Origin: a virus
Length of the DNA: 48,350 nucleotides
IMG/VR virus record: IMGVR_UViG_3300028553_000043
Coordinates: 1 to 48,350 of that record
Strand: one strand, 5' to 3'
The translations under genes and the position numbers were made by a program. Every line of letters starts with the position of its first letter. Positions within the stretch are counted from its first letter, which is position 1. A model generated the notes under the pieces. The model worked only from the letters and a program-made list of their open reading frames with translations, made no database searches and had not been told where the DNA came from. Positions 8,508-16,532 of this stretch are shown in pieces.

Positions 8508-10448
8508 TTAAAAGAAGTTTGGATCTGCCGGATTATCTCCTATACCAAAACATGGTAATCCCTGATAAACGATTGGATTATTTTTAGGAAATGTATAAGG
8601 CGTTCCACCTTCAAAGTAGGTAAATCCTAAATTTGTTGAATTTCTATTTCCTTTTGAACTGAGAAGTTTAACCTGACCTCTTTGTGTTATTGTCATGTTA
8701 GATGGAAGAACCCATCTTGCAAATTTTTCAAAACCGTTAGTGAATGTAATTGATACATTTGTAGTGTTCGAAGATCTTACTACACAAAATTTTCCTGGCC
8801 TTCCTCTAAAAAATTCATTCATTGTTTGAGTAGTTCCCCCGGTTATCGTGACAGTATCTAAAGCTATTCTGTGCATATTTACCCAACCAGAACTTGTTGT
8901 AGGAATGATAAAATTTGAATTGATTAATCGAATTTTACCTCGAGTATATCTTAAGTTTCCTGACTTATATACTGTACCAGATATAGTAATCGTGCCTCCA
9001 GTATCTATAACTACTGGCTGACTAAATGTCATGCTTCCTGTAGTATGTACCCAAGTACCTGTTCCTACGAGGTTAATTATTGCTCCGCCAACTGCGCCAA
9101 CAGTATTAGAAATTATTAAACCGGCATTTACCCAGATATTAAATCCGTTGATTGACGTAGCAGTAGTTCCTGTTAAAGTCAAGGATCGACTTACTATCAA
9201 ATCTTCAGTCATGGTGAAAGTATTAAAAACCCCACCGGCAATACCCATTGATACATTGTTCCAAACAATTCCAGGAGCGGTAATAGAAAAATTTCTTGCG
9301 GCGGATCCTTTAATTATAGATAATGTTGTCGGCGGTACAATTGTACCGCTTGTAATTTTAAACATTCCTAGAGCATGATTTAATCCTCCTAATACAAATG
9401 TAGAACTGGTTATTGTTACCAGTGGCATATCTATTTCAATAATTCTCCATGCATTGTTACCGGTATGAGATATTGTACCAGAAGAAGCATTAGAACTTCC
9501 TCCATTAAAAATTAAACCTATTAGTGATTGTGAAAAAGGTGCTGTTACATCTCTGTCTCCGCTGTATGTGTTTAAGTATATGTTGCGATCGACACCTGCT
9601 GATAAGAGACTCTGTGTAACATCTAAAGAATTGCACCAAAGATCATTAGATAAACCTATAGTTCCTGAACCATACGCAGCATTGACAGAAATTACACCCC
9701 ATTTTACACCAGAACCAAAATTTAAAGTAACTGAATTTCCAATTCCTAATGTTCCACCTAAAGCATTAACCACTCCAGAAGTATATGTAAATGTACTAGC
9801 GGATCCAGTAAATTGTATACCACCACTTATTGTTACTGTATTTGCTCCGCTGTCAATAATGATATTAGCACTTGCACCGCCAAGGCCAAACCCACTAGCA
9901 CCTCCTAGCGTGCCATTGGTCATTTTAAAAGTTACACCAGTACCACTTCCTCCGAAAAGTTGTTGTGCACCGGTTACAGAAAGAGTACCGCTACATGATA
10001 TTGTAAATCCTCCTGTAATAAATGTGGTAACTAAAAATCCTGAACCTACATTGTTAACTGCTCCGCTAAAGCTACAATTGGAAGCTAAGGTGTAAGTTTT
10101 AGACGTCCCACTGCTAATAAACCTAAATTCATTTGGCCAAGTAAAACCGTTAGAGGTGTATGTAGCAGAAACATTATTAAAGGCTAAAAATCCGGCCCCA
10201 CCAACTCCCATTCCTGATCCGAGCGTGATATTACCACTCACATTTATACCAAAAGTCATTGTAATGGTATTTATATAATTAGTAAAGTTTATAGTAAGAC
10301 ATGCTCTATTAGAAGCGTTTACAGTACATGCAGGAGAGGTAGCATCAAACACTACATCATCTGCTGCAGTAGGAACAGCACCCTCAAGCCAATTGGTAGA
10401 AGTTCCCCAATTACTATCAGTCGTGCCTCTCCAGGTTCTAGTTGGCAT
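8508..10448 (-). CDS. Beta-solenoid-like putative tail fibre/adhesin protein
   Basis: This 646-aa protein is dominated by Thr, Ser, Gly, Asn and Val in short alternating stretches (for example ITLGSGMGVGGAGFLAFNNV, TVTISGGIQFTGSASTFTYT). This is the texture of a right-handed beta-solenoid such as autotransporter passenger or beta-strand-repeat proteins. It begins TRTWRGTTDSNWGTSTNWLE, resembling the opening of autotransporter-associated beta-strand repeat proteins. There is no signal peptide, fitting a virion protein rather than a secreted one. It precedes the heptosyltransferase fusion by 29 nt and follows other surface-type virion genes. The likely role is host recognition or a decoration fibre; no receptor-binding domain is identifiable by eye. 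Confidence 0.6.
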   Translation of the reverse strand: MPTRTWRGTTDSNWGTSTNWLEGAVPTAADDVVFDATSPACTVNASNRACLTINFTNYINTITMTFGINVSGNITLGSGMGVGGAGFLAFNNVSATYTSNGFTWPNEFRFISSGTSKTYTLASNCSFSGAVNNVGSGFLVTTFITGGFTISCSGTLSVTGAQQLFGGSGTGVTFKMTNGTLGGASGFGLGGASANIIIDSGANTVTISGGIQFTGSASTFTYTSGVVNALGGTLGIGNSVTLNFGSGVKWGVISVNAAYGSGTIGLSNDLWCNSLDVTQSLLSAGVDRNIYLNTYSGDRDVTAPFSQSLIGLIFNGGSSNASSGTISHTGNNAWRIIEIDMPLVTITSSTFVLGGLNHALGMFKITSGTIVPPTTLSIIKGSAARNFSITAPGIVWNNVSMGIAGGVFNTFTMTEDLIVSRSLTLTGTTATSINGFNIWVNAGLIISNTVGAVGGAIINLVGTGTWVHTTGSMTFSQPVVIDTGGTITISGTVYKSGNLRYTRGKIRLINSNFIIPTTSSGWVNMHRIALDTVTITGGTTQTMNEFFRGRPGKFCVVRSSNTTNVSITFTNGFEKFARWVLPSNMTITQRGQVKLLSSKGNRNSTNLGFTYFEGGTPYTFPKNNPIVYQGLPCFGIGDNPADPNFF

Positions 10449-10486
10449 TAGAATAAAGTTTTACTTTTAACAGAATTTTCACAGGA

Positions 10487-10729
10487 TCATTCAATGGGCG
10501 TTTCTATATCAATAGGTATATCAGTAATAATATTGCTTATCTGTTCAGAAATCTGCATTTTAGCTAATTCGCTTGCTGCTCGATTTTTGATGTTATCTTC
10601 CACTTCTTGAACGCTTTTTGGAGCAAAATGAGATATTTCAACTACTAATAATTTACCATCGAAATTATATTCAACTTCAGTGAAAATATTTTCGTCAAAT
10701 TGTCTTGTTGATATGATTTTATATTTCAT
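10487..10729 (-). CDS. Small hypothetical protein in fibre cluster, 80 aa
   Basis: It begins MKYKIISTRQFDENIFTEVE, predicted as a beta hairpin, followed by VVEISHFAPKSVQEVEDNI and a helical C-terminal half ending in an Ile/Asp/Pro/Glu-rich tail. Small proteins of this style often sit beside tail-fibre genes, but I recognise no family. Position between two putative virion-surface genes suggests a fibre accessory or chaperone role, which is inference only. Confidence 0.55.
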   Translation of the reverse strand: MKYKIISTRQFDENIFTEVEYNFDGKLLVVEISHFAPKSVQEVEDNIKNRAASELAKMQISEQISNIITDIPIDIETPIE

Positions 10730-10743
10730 AAAATTTATTATTT

Positions 10744-11202
10744 TTAGTAATCTCCTGCATAAGCAATAGCGTCATACTGATCTTGAGCACCGGAATAAGT
10801 AGATTGTGCTACATACATTTTTTGACCGCTTGACATAATAATAGGCTGGTCAAATGTAATTAAAGTAGTTGAACCGGCTACTGTTGCTGAACGGGCTACA
10901 CCAGTTGTTGTGGTTTCTGCGATTATTCTTAGATTTACACCCGCTGTATCGCTTAGAAAAACTTTATGTACATTATTACCTGAGGTTGAAGCAGTAGCAC
11001 TATTTGCCACCCTAAATCTAATACCATCAACCCTTGTACCGTCTGTACCTGCATTAACGACTTCAAATATGTTTACACTGGTCTGACCTGCTGTACCTGC
11101 TGTAGCGTTTGTTACACCATCTGTAGGTGTGTACGCTAGGTTTATTCTTGTAGGTTTAAAATTGCCTGTTAATGTAAAAATAGGTGCTGTATTTGCTGCC
11201 AT
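10744..11202 (-). CDS. Putative virion structural protein, 152 aa
   Basis: The protein is rich in Thr, Ala, Val and Gly with alternating hydrophobic residues, suggesting an all-beta fold. It starts MAANTAPIFTLTGNFKPTRI and ends with YAGDY. It has no signal peptide or membrane segment. Its leader contains the AATATATA box (11221-11228) and an A-rich stretch, as in other putative late genes here. Composition and neighbourhood fit a head or tail decoration protein. No specific family is recognised. Confidence 0.55.
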   Translation of the reverse strand: MAANTAPIFTLTGNFKPTRINLAYTPTDGVTNATAGTAGQTSVNIFEVVNAGTDGTRVDGIRFRVANSATASTSGNNVHKVFLSDTAGVNLRIIAETTTTGVARSATVAGSTTLITFDQPIIMSSGQKMYVAQSTYSGAQDQYDAIAYAGDY

Positions 11203-11220
11203 GTTCTTTTTATTTTATTT

Positions 11221-11228
11221 TATATATT
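11221..11228 (-). promoter_or_regulatory. Putative late-promoter box AATATATA
   Basis: The box lies 18 nt upstream of the ATG at 11202, followed by an A-rich AAATAAAATAAAA leader. It overlaps the last codons of the collagen-like gene. Confidence 0.4.
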
Positions 11229-12432
11229 ATGCAAAGTTATAATAGTTAAAAAGCTTGCTGACGATTCCTTCACCTCCTGGTGTACCCTGTGCTCCGCTTG
11301 TTCCTGAAGTTCCATTTGTACCTGAAGCACCGCTTGAACCTGTACCACCGCTTGTTCCTGAAGTTCCATTTGTACCTGAAGCACCGCTTGAACCTGTACC
11401 ACCGCTTGTTCCTGAAGTTCCATTTGTACCTGAAGCACCGCTTGAACCTGTACCACCGCTTGTTCCTGAAGTTCCATTTGTACCAGCCTGAGTATACATT
11501 ACTTGTTGACTGGTAAAGATAACTGATGGAGTAGTAGGTGTAGCTGGTGTTGTTCCTGCAGGCAAGTACTCCAGTGATACATCAGTATCTTCTGTTTGCC
11601 ATATTAACTGAATATAATCACCGGCTAAAAGTTCAAGCATAAAGTTAAGAGCAAGAATTACTTGGCCTGATCCTCCTCCATGTTGGCCCGTGATTGTACA
11701 CTGACTACTGCTTTCCGGAATATCTGTTCCATTTTTACGGAACCACACGTTTACGTTTACATCATTATTTCCAACATTTATAAATTGAATTGAAAACTGT
11801 AGATTGTAAACTCCCGAGTATGCGTGAGTTATTTGGCTATTTGAAACAATACTTATTCCGTTTGAATCGGGATCAGTATTATTAAGTGTAATAGGATATG
11901 CAACTGTCGTGCTCGCTGCAGTTTGGCTTTCTGTTGACCAAAAAGATCCCCAATATCCTAATGCTCCACCTGCGCCTGTTGCACCTGAAGTTCCTGACGA
12001 ACCACTTGAACCTGAAGTACCGCTTGTTCCTGAAGTTCCATTTGTACCTGATTCACCGCTAGTTCCGCTTGAACCTGAAGTACCGCTTGTTCCTGAAGTT
12101 CCATTTGTACCTGATTCACCGCTTGAACCAGTACCACCGCTTGTTCCTGAAGTTCCTGATGAACCGGTTGCACCAGCAGTACCACTTGCACCGCTTGTAC
12201 CACTTGTACCTGCGCCACCCCCTGTGCCGCCTATTACTATTTGATAAAGATCATCTTCAGCATCATATTCAAGTTCAGTAAGATTTTTCTGATCTATTAT
12301 TAAAAAAGCGTTATTAAGTGTAATGACATTAGTAAAAAGACCGTCTGATGTTAACACAGGCTTTTCTAGCTGAAGATTTCTACTCAGCTTAATTATACCT
12401 GTTTTGCCATCATCTGACATGTTTTCAGCCAT
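11227..12432 (-). CDS. Collagen-like fibre protein with Thr/Ser Gly-X-Y triplets and a C1q-like middle domain
   Basis: The 401-aa protein has four parts. Residues 1-67 form an attachment-type domain. Residues about 68-156 are a first collagen-like run. A globular beta-rich domain spans about 158-317 ([20 protein letters not shown] start), with the feel of a C1q/TNF-like trimer head. A second collagen-like run spans about 318-385, before a short tail. The triplets are almost all G-T-S, G-S-S, G-A-S or G-T-N. Pro is essentially absent, so the usual imino-acid stabilisation of the triple helix is missing. The DNA repeats in 54-bp and 63-bp units. It is probably a trimeric tail or head fibre. Thr-rich collagens elsewhere are O-glycosylated, which is notable given the glycosyltransferase genes downstream. 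Confidence 0.8.
   Translation of the reverse strand: MAENMSDDGKTGIIKLSRNLQLEKPVLTSDGLFTNVITLNNAFLIIDQKNLTELEYDAEDDLYQIVIGGTGGGAGTSGTSGASGTAGATGSSGTSGTSGGTGSSGESGTNGTSGTSGTSGSSGTSGESGTNGTSGTSGTSGSSGSSGTSGATGAGGALGYWGSFWSTESQTAASTTVAYPITLNNTDPDSNGISIVSNSQITHAYSGVYNLQFSIQFINVGNNDVNVNVWFRKNGTDIPESSSQCTITGQHGGGSGQVILALNFMLELLAGDYIQLIWQTEDTDVSLEYLPAGTTPATPTTPSVIFTSQQVMYTQAGTNGTSGTSGGTGSSGASGTNGTSGTSGGTGSSGASGTNGTSGTSGGTGSSGASGTNGTSGTSGAQGTPGGEGIVSKLFNYYNFA
11294..11485 (-). repeat. 54-bp tandem repeat, three full copies plus a partial, in the second collagen run
   Basis: Copies begin at 11294, 11348, 11402 and 11456, exactly 54 nt apart and nearly identical. Each encodes six Gly-X-Y triplets. Near-identity at the DNA level implies recent expansion or active homogenisation by recombination. 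Confidence 0.9.
12005..12130 (-). repeat. 63-bp tandem repeat, two copies, in the first collagen run
   Basis: Copies at 12005-12067 and 12068-12130 are near-identical except for the last bases. Each encodes seven Gly-X-Y triplets. The unit length differs from the 54-bp unit of the second collagen run, so the two runs expanded separately. Confidence 0.8.
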
Positions 12433-12446
12433 TGTAAATTTTTATT

Positions 12447-12941
12447 TTAAAAATTAAAGTCTCTCATTTGAGAAGCTTTAACATTGCCTATTTTTAAACA
12501 GGTTACAATATAATATTCAGGCACAGCAAGATAGTCGTATGTACCAGAAGGTTGCTTTTTCATTTTTATTTCTGCATAAAGCGGACCTGTTGTAAAATAT
12601 GATGTTAATTCATGATCAGCATCAAATGCAATTATGCCCTGATTTAGTATTGTACCATCACTTTGAGTTTCTTGTAACGAATAGAGAGGTTCACTGGTTT
12701 CACTATTAACTGCGTCAGGCCAGGACCAGTAACCATAATATAAAGTATCATAGTTTAAGTCGACTGCTGTACCGTACAGTCTTAATACAATAGCATCAAA
12801 CTGGTCTATATCTACAGCAGTTCCGTCAGGTTCTGTGATCTGCATTTCATAGTGATAGCTTTCACCCTGTACAACTGTCGCTGAACATTCAATATAAACT
12901 GTTAGTCTACCACATTCTGTTACTGAAACACATGCTGCCAT
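12447..12941 (-). CDS. Putative baseplate/fibre-anchor structural protein, 164 aa
   Basis: The sequence VVQGESYHYEMQITEPDGTA followed by VDIDQFDAIVLRLYG has the pattern of BppU-like N-terminal beta-sandwich domains found in fibre-attachment proteins (a quantity with a polynomial-like x-G-D-T-x(3)-Y opening). The remainder is beta-rich with several Tyr/Trp residues. It is the first gene of the fibre group after an A-rich leader. A role in attaching or organising the downstream fibres fits, but the family assignment is tentative. Confidence 0.45.
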   Translation of the reverse strand: MAACVSVTECGRLTVYIECSATVVQGESYHYEMQITEPDGTAVDIDQFDAIVLRLYGTAVDLNYDTLYYGYWSWPDAVNSETSEPLYSLQETQSDGTILNQGIIAFDADHELTSYFTTGPLYAEIKMKKQPSGTYDYLAVPEYYIVTCLKIGNVKASQMRDFNF

Positions 12942-12954
12942 TTGATTATTGTTT

Positions 12955-13656
12955 TTATTTATTTTGTTTCCATAAATTATAATGGTCAGAAGTTACTTCA
13001 ATCTTTTTTGTAACCATTTCCCTGGTATTAGCCGCGGCTGAAGTGCCAAGTTCATTTCCCATATCTATAGATTTGTCTATTTCTCTGACAGGCTCACTGA
13101 CAACCTCCTCTTCGATGTTAATAATCTCCTGTTCAGGTAATTTATCTATTTGTATATCTTCAACTATAGTTTCAGTACGTTCAACAGGCACTTCGTCTAC
13201 AGTTTGTTCAACTGGTTTAAAACCACTAGGTCTAATATAATCAACTAATGACTTAATAAAGCCAAGAGCTACAACTGGCAAGACGCCGCCTGAAATAATA
13301 GAAAGCGCACGCTTTTGTACGTCTTTGTCCTCTTCGATTAATCCAAAAAGTTCTGACCATGTGCTAAAATCTCCCATGTGTTTATATGAGAAATATACAT
13401 TACTCATAATCTGCATTGATGTAAGCAATATAAAAAGAGACCAGACAATTCCCTTGTTTGTTTTATCTAATATTAATATGCCACATAGTGCTGCAACTTG
13501 ACCTATTTCAAATGCTGTAGCAAGCGCAATCGCCATTTCTTTACTATTAGAAAGACTAAAAAAGTCTATTGAATGTATCATTGAAATAGCTGATACTGTC
13601 ACATACAATAAAACGAAAATACTTATGATGCTATATTTTACAGTATTACTATGCAT
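12955..13656 (-). CDS. Integral membrane protein with four predicted TM helices
   Basis: The 233-aa protein shows hydrophobic segments at about residues 8-28, 44-63, 68-87 and 118-136. The C-terminal 90 residues are soluble, acidic and Val/Glu-rich, ending in KKIEVTSDHYNLWKQNK. There is no cleavable signal. It overlaps the next gene by 8 nt. The cluster of membrane and coiled-coil proteins here could act in lysis or host-membrane takeover; a holin is possible but the soluble tail is long for one. No family is recognised. Confidence 0.6.
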   Translation of the reverse strand: MHSNTVKYSIISIFVLLYVTVSAISMIHSIDFFSLSNSKEMAIALATAFEIGQVAALCGILILDKTNKGIVWSLFILLTSMQIMSNVYFSYKHMGDFSTWSELFGLIEEDKDVQKRALSIISGGVLPVVALGFIKSLVDYIRPSGFKPVEQTVDEVPVERTETIVEDIQIDKLPEQEIINIEEEVVSEPVREIDKSIDMGNELGTSAAANTREMVTKKIEVTSDHYNLWKQNK

Positions 13657-13840
13657 TGTTATTTTTTCTTTTAGTTTTATTTTTTACTCTCATGTTTAAG
13701 TGATATACTTCTGCTGGATCTGGTGTAGGATTTTCAGACATGGGTACAAATGCAATATTAGGTGCAAAACTGATGTTAGGTGACATCTGCCCGCTTAATA
13801 CTGCCTCTTTTAAAAATTGTTCAAATGTTAAGAATTTCAT
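13649..13840 (-). CDS. Small putative internal capsid protein with capsid-targeting-like N-terminus
   Basis: I choose ATG 13840, which forms TAATG with the upstream stop, over a GTG two codons earlier. The 63-aa protein begins MKFLTFEQFLKE followed by Ala. This matches the T4 capsid-targeting sequence style (MKxxxxFxxF[L/I]xE) in which the gp21 protease cuts after [L/I]-x-E. The rest is Pro/Asn-rich with a strongly basic C-terminus (RVKNKTKRKNNNA), reasonable for a DNA-associated head protein. Cleavage and packaging are inferred from the motif alone. Confidence 0.6.
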   Translation of the reverse strand: MKFLTFEQFLKEAVLSGQMSPNISFAPNIAFVPMSENPTPDPAEVYHLNMRVKNKTKRKNNNA

Positions 13841-14757
13841 TACCACTTAAATATATTATATTGAACTCTGATACCTGTTCTTATATCTGGTGCTTTGCCA
13901 GGTGAATAACCAAAACCGAACTGTGCACCAATTGTATAGTCGTTGATTTTATATTGCAGATTACCAAATGCCCTAAAAGCATGCCTGCCTTCTGTTATAA
14001 TATAGTTATATGCAATCTGTGGCCCAAAATTCCATTTATATGTTTTAGGTGTAGGTGTATCTGGCGGTAGAATACCTCCAGATTTTTTATCTGTAATATA
14101 AGCACCTTGTATGTCTTTAAATGAAATATTTGGCGAAAGGCTTTTGGCAAATACTTCTATCCTGTTATTACGTTCCCTGATGCCGTATATTACATCAATT
14201 TGTAAACTATTTTTAAGTATCTTGGTAGAATCTGGATTGATTTTATTATCACTTATATTGAATTTACTAACACCTTCAATTACGCTGTAAACGCCTGAAT
14301 CCCTGTATGTGCTATTAAAATGAAGTCCATATTTACCAGAACCATAACTCTCTACTGTGTTAGGTACTGAAACAGGAACCGGCTCGTACACAGTCTGTAC
14401 ATCAATAATCGTTTTAACCCGTCCTTTTTCTTTTTCTAATTCTTTTGAAAGCTTACTATTCAGTGTTTTAAGTTCTTCAGCACTTGTATATAAAATTGTC
14501 CTAGTGGCTACTAATTCACTATTTTTGTTTTTCAAGATTTCAACTTTGCCGTTTAGTGCACTGTAATTATTCTGGCTAACTTTTTGTTGATGTTCAATCT
14601 TTGTTTTGTAGTCAATATTGCTTTTACAACTTTTAAGTAACAAAAGAGCAAGAACGATTATTACAAGTGTAAATGTCTTGTTTTTATGCTCCTCATTAAA
14701 AGGGCTTTTAATCCAGTTTTTTAACATATTTAATATCAACTCTGTTACTATTATCAT
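13840..14757 (-). CDS. Membrane-anchored coiled-coil protein with a beta-rich C-terminus (DUF6808/spanin-like candidate)
   Basis: The 305-aa protein has one N-terminal membrane anchor (TFTLVIIVLALLLLKSC, residues about 27-44). A coiled-coil-type stretch follows (about 48-115, rich in Lys/Glu/Leu). Next comes VQTVYEPVPVSVPN, then a beta-rich C-terminal half resembling an outer-membrane-type or periplasmic domain (WNFGPQIAYNYIITEGRHAF and so on). The layout resembles DUF6808-type proteins common in Bacteroidota phages. An inner-membrane anchor, coiled coil and periplasmic tail also fit an i-spanin. Its start overlaps the upstream stop by 4 nt, pairing it with another membrane/coiled-coil protein. 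Lysis function is a hypothesis. Confidence 0.55.
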   Translation of the reverse strand: MIIVTELILNMLKNWIKSPFNEEHKNKTFTLVIIVLALLLLKSCKSNIDYKTKIEHQQKVSQNNYSALNGKVEILKNKNSELVATRTILYTSAEELKTLNSKLSKELEKEKGRVKTIIDVQTVYEPVPVSVPNTVESYGSGKYGLHFNSTYRDSGVYSVIEGVSKFNISDNKINPDSTKILKNSLQIDVIYGIRERNNRIEVFAKSLSPNISFKDIQGAYITDKKSGGILPPDTPTPKTYKWNFGPQIAYNYIITEGRHAFRAFGNLQYKINDYTIGAQFGFGYSPGKAPDIRTGIRVQYNIFKW

Positions 14758-15035
14758 TTTTCAATTTTGGTTTTAACATCTGTTAAGTTTGTCTTGCCTT
14801 TATCAAGATCGTCTTCATATATTAAAAAGTCAAACATAACTTTTTCAATAATATCTTTTGTTTCACTTTCTGAAAGTGGATTTCTAGCACTATCAATCTT
14901 GGCTGCCAGTGCGGCATTTTGTTTTTTAAGATCTTTTATCTTATTGCAAGTTGAACAATGTTGTACAAAAAGCAATGCGATTAAAAATGTTATCGCAGTT
15001 TTCCAATTACTGTCTGTTAAAAATTTATTAAGCAT
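14754..15035 (-). CDS. Small membrane-anchored coiled-coil protein
   Basis: I place the start at ATG 15035, just past the stop of the 69-aa gene, giving 93 aa. A longer reading would overlap that gene. The sequence NWKTAITFLIALLFVQHCST is a single membrane helix near the N-terminus. It is followed by KIKDLKKQNAALAAKIDSAR, a short coiled coil, and an acidic C-terminus. The arrangement mirrors the N-terminal half of the next gene, to which it is coupled through an ATGA overlap. A two-component spanin or membrane complex is possible. No family is recognised. Confidence 0.55.
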   Translation of the reverse strand: MLNKFLTDSNWKTAITFLIALLFVQHCSTCNKIKDLKKQNAALAAKIDSARNPLSESETKDIIEKVMFDFLIYEDDLDKGKTNLTDVKTKIEK

Positions 15036-15036
15036 G

Positions 15037-15246
15037 TTATTTAGATTTAAGTTTTTTACCTGGAGGTGTTCTGTAGGCATTTACTGTACTGTAATAATCC
15101 CTTTCTGAACACATGCAATCATGAAAAGATCGACCACAACGGGGGCATTCTCCCATTTCCGTTTGCATTTCTGTTTTTACTTTCTTAACCAGTTTTTCAT
15201 CTGTCTGTTTTTCCAGAATAAACTGATTGAATTTCTTTACAAACAT
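15037..15246 (-). CDS. Small zinc-ribbon protein with capsid-targeting-like N-terminus
   Basis: The 69-aa protein begins MFVKKFNQFILE followed by Lys, again an F-x-x-F-[L/I]-x-E segment like T4 internal-protein targeting peptides. Residues about 34-46 read CPRCGRSFHDCMC, a compact Cys cluster suited to one zinc ion. The C-terminus is basic. Cleavage after ILE would release a mature zinc-binding peptide of about 57 residues into the capsid, from where it could be injected. The motif and Cys cluster are visible; the role is inferred. Confidence 0.6.
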   Translation of the reverse strand: MFVKKFNQFILEKQTDEKLVKKVKTEMQTEMGECPRCGRSFHDCMCSERDYYSTVNAYRTPPGKKLKSK

Positions 15247-15263
15247 GAGTTAATTTATTTTTA

Positions 15264-16022
15264 TTATATATTGACTCCTGCTGCTTCTGCTTCCCTTTTT
15301 ATATCTTCGAATCTTTTCAACCGCTGCATAAACAATTCAAAAAAGAATCTAAGCTCATCGAAACTAAGTACAAATTTCTGTGGCACATCATCAATTTCAT
15401 TTGCTATCCAAATTTCAGCACCGTCAGGTTTGATACCATGTCTTTGCCAAATAGCAATAGAATATGCAGCAACTTGTAATTTATAATCAATAATCCAGCT
15501 GTCATTCTTTGGTTTTTTAGCTGTCTTGAAATCTATGACCTTTCTTGAACCATCTTTAAGTAAGCTAAAGTTATCAACAGTTCCGGCATAACCCAAACTA
15601 TCTTTATTAAACCACAAAAATTTTTCCTGAAAAATAGTATTTTCTATTGTTGGAAAAAAATCACTATTCTTATAAAATTTCATAAACAGATCCTGGCCCA
15701 GGTCTTTGGCTTTGTCATTGAAACTATTAATTTCAGCATCTGTACCTGCTAGATCTTTAGATGACTTAAGTAAATTTTCTTTATCTTGCGTTAAATCTTG
15801 ACCCAGATAAATTTCCAAGTGCTTATGCATTACACTGCCACGTTCTGTAGCCTCTTTAGCTATACGCTCGGCTTCTTGTTGTCCTACTCTTTTTTTCCAG
15901 CGTTCTAAACCTGATTTATCGCCTGTAGTTGATAGCACAGTGGTAACACTTGGAAAAACACCACATCCTTCTACTTCGTAAAATCTTTTACCAAGAAGAC
16001 TTACTCTTTTAATATTATACAT
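15264..16022 (-). CDS. PD-(D/E)XK exonuclease-like protein
   Basis: The 252-aa protein shows the RecB/Cas4/YqaJ-type nuclease motif order. RGSVMHKHLE (residues 61-70) is the helix carrying the metal-associated His. Glu 133 lies in FQEKFL, Asp 150 in GYAGTVDNF, and Asp 164/Lys 166 in KVIDFKTAKK, the core D-x-K. The Gln/Tyr motif YKLQVAAYSIA follows at the expected distance. All catalytic positions are present. Such enzymes in phages process DNA ends in recombination or degrade host DNA. It overlaps the upstream gene by 8 nt. There is no CRISPR context to argue for Cas4. Confidence 0.8.
   Translation of the reverse strand: MYNIKRVSLLGKRFYEVEGCGVFPSVTTVLSTTGDKSGLERWKKRVGQQEAERIAKEATERGSVMHKHLEIYLGQDLTQDKENLLKSSKDLAGTDAEINSFNDKAKDLGQDLFMKFYKNSDFFPTIENTIFQEKFLWFNKDSLGYAGTVDNFSLLKDGSRKVIDFKTAKKPKNDSWIIDYKLQVAAYSIAIWQRHGIKPDGAEIWIANEIDDVPQKFVLSFDELRFFFELFMQRLKRFEDIKREAEAAGVNI
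15265..15272 (-). promoter_or_regulatory. Putative late-promoter box AATATATA
   Basis: The box lies 18 nt upstream of the ATG at 15246, with an ATAAAAATAAA leader between. It overlaps the end of the exonuclease gene. Confidence 0.4.
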
Positions 16023-16464
16023 ACCTATTGAAAAAAGACGTTATGCTTTTTAATATATCATAGTCTATCATGACATTAAAAATAACTTTACATACTACAA
16101 AAATACCAAACCATTTTGCTATTTCAATAATTATGCGCCAGATATTAATGTTATTAAGTTCAGGGTACATTACAACCAGATATGCATCTGTGCCCGGCTC
16201 ATCTATTTTTGAAACTTCTGGAAATGAATAGTCTGCAATACCCAATTCAAGTAAAACTTTATTATATGGATTAAGTTGTTGTAGAACCCACATTTCGATA
16301 TTGGGTAACTGTGAAGCCTCTTCTGTTACATTGACAACTGTATAAATTCTACCCAGCATGTCAACTCTGAGTCCATTTTCTGAAAGTAGTTTAGAGTTTT
16401 TCTTGGTTATTTTATAATACCTCCTCCACACCTTTATATCTTGATATAGTTCTATTAAATACAT
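16015..16464 (-). CDS. Hypothetical protein with C-terminal membrane segment
   Basis: The first 100 residues of this 149-aa protein are soluble and mixed alpha/beta. Residues about 108-130 (IWRIIIEIAKWFGIFVVCKV) form one hydrophobic helix, followed by a short tail ending FFNRYV. No family is recognised. It is the first gene downstream of the insertion element, so its former promoter or upstream partner may have been displaced. Its leader is A-rich. Confidence 0.5.
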   Translation of the reverse strand: MYLIELYQDIKVWRRYYKITKKNSKLLSENGLRVDMLGRIYTVVNVTEEASQLPNIEMWVLQQLNPYNKVLLELGIADYSFPEVSKIDEPGTDAYLVVMYPELNNINIWRIIIEIAKWFGIFVVCKVIFNVMIDYDILKSITSFFNRYV

Positions 16465-16507
16465 GGTTTTTATACTTGATTTTTAGTTAAAGTTTCAACA
16501 ATGAACT

Positions 16508-16532
16508 ACACATTAGCTAAAGACTAATGTGT
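16508..16532 (-). ncRNA. Element right-end hairpin; probable 3' portion of the TnpB guide RNA region
   Basis: The 9-bp stem pairs 16508-16516 with 16524-16532, with loop 16517-16523. It overlaps the tnpB stop codon. In studied relatives the TnpB guide (omega/re) RNA is transcribed across the gene end into the right end, so this hairpin probably belongs to that scaffold, with the guide read from sequence beyond about 16500. Confidence 0.5.

Noticed and set aside
9568-10095. Plus-strand frame of 175 aa opposite the beta-solenoid gene
   Set aside because: Pro/Val/Thr-rich mirror of a repetitive beta protein; no start context and no family features.
11294-11485. Regularly spaced repeats resembling a CRISPR array
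   Set aside because: Units are contiguous with no unique spacers, and they encode Gly-X-Y triplets in frame.
11255-12281. Several open frames on both strands over the collagen-like gene
   Set aside because: They arise from the repetitive GC-skewed repeat units read in other frames; the translations are low-complexity Pro/Val/Leu or Gln/Val repeats and lack leaders.
15264-16022. Cas4 and an associated CRISPR system
   Set aside because: The nuclease motifs fit the wider RecB/Cas4 superfamily, but there is no array or other cas gene and no evident four-Cys iron-sulfur cluster.
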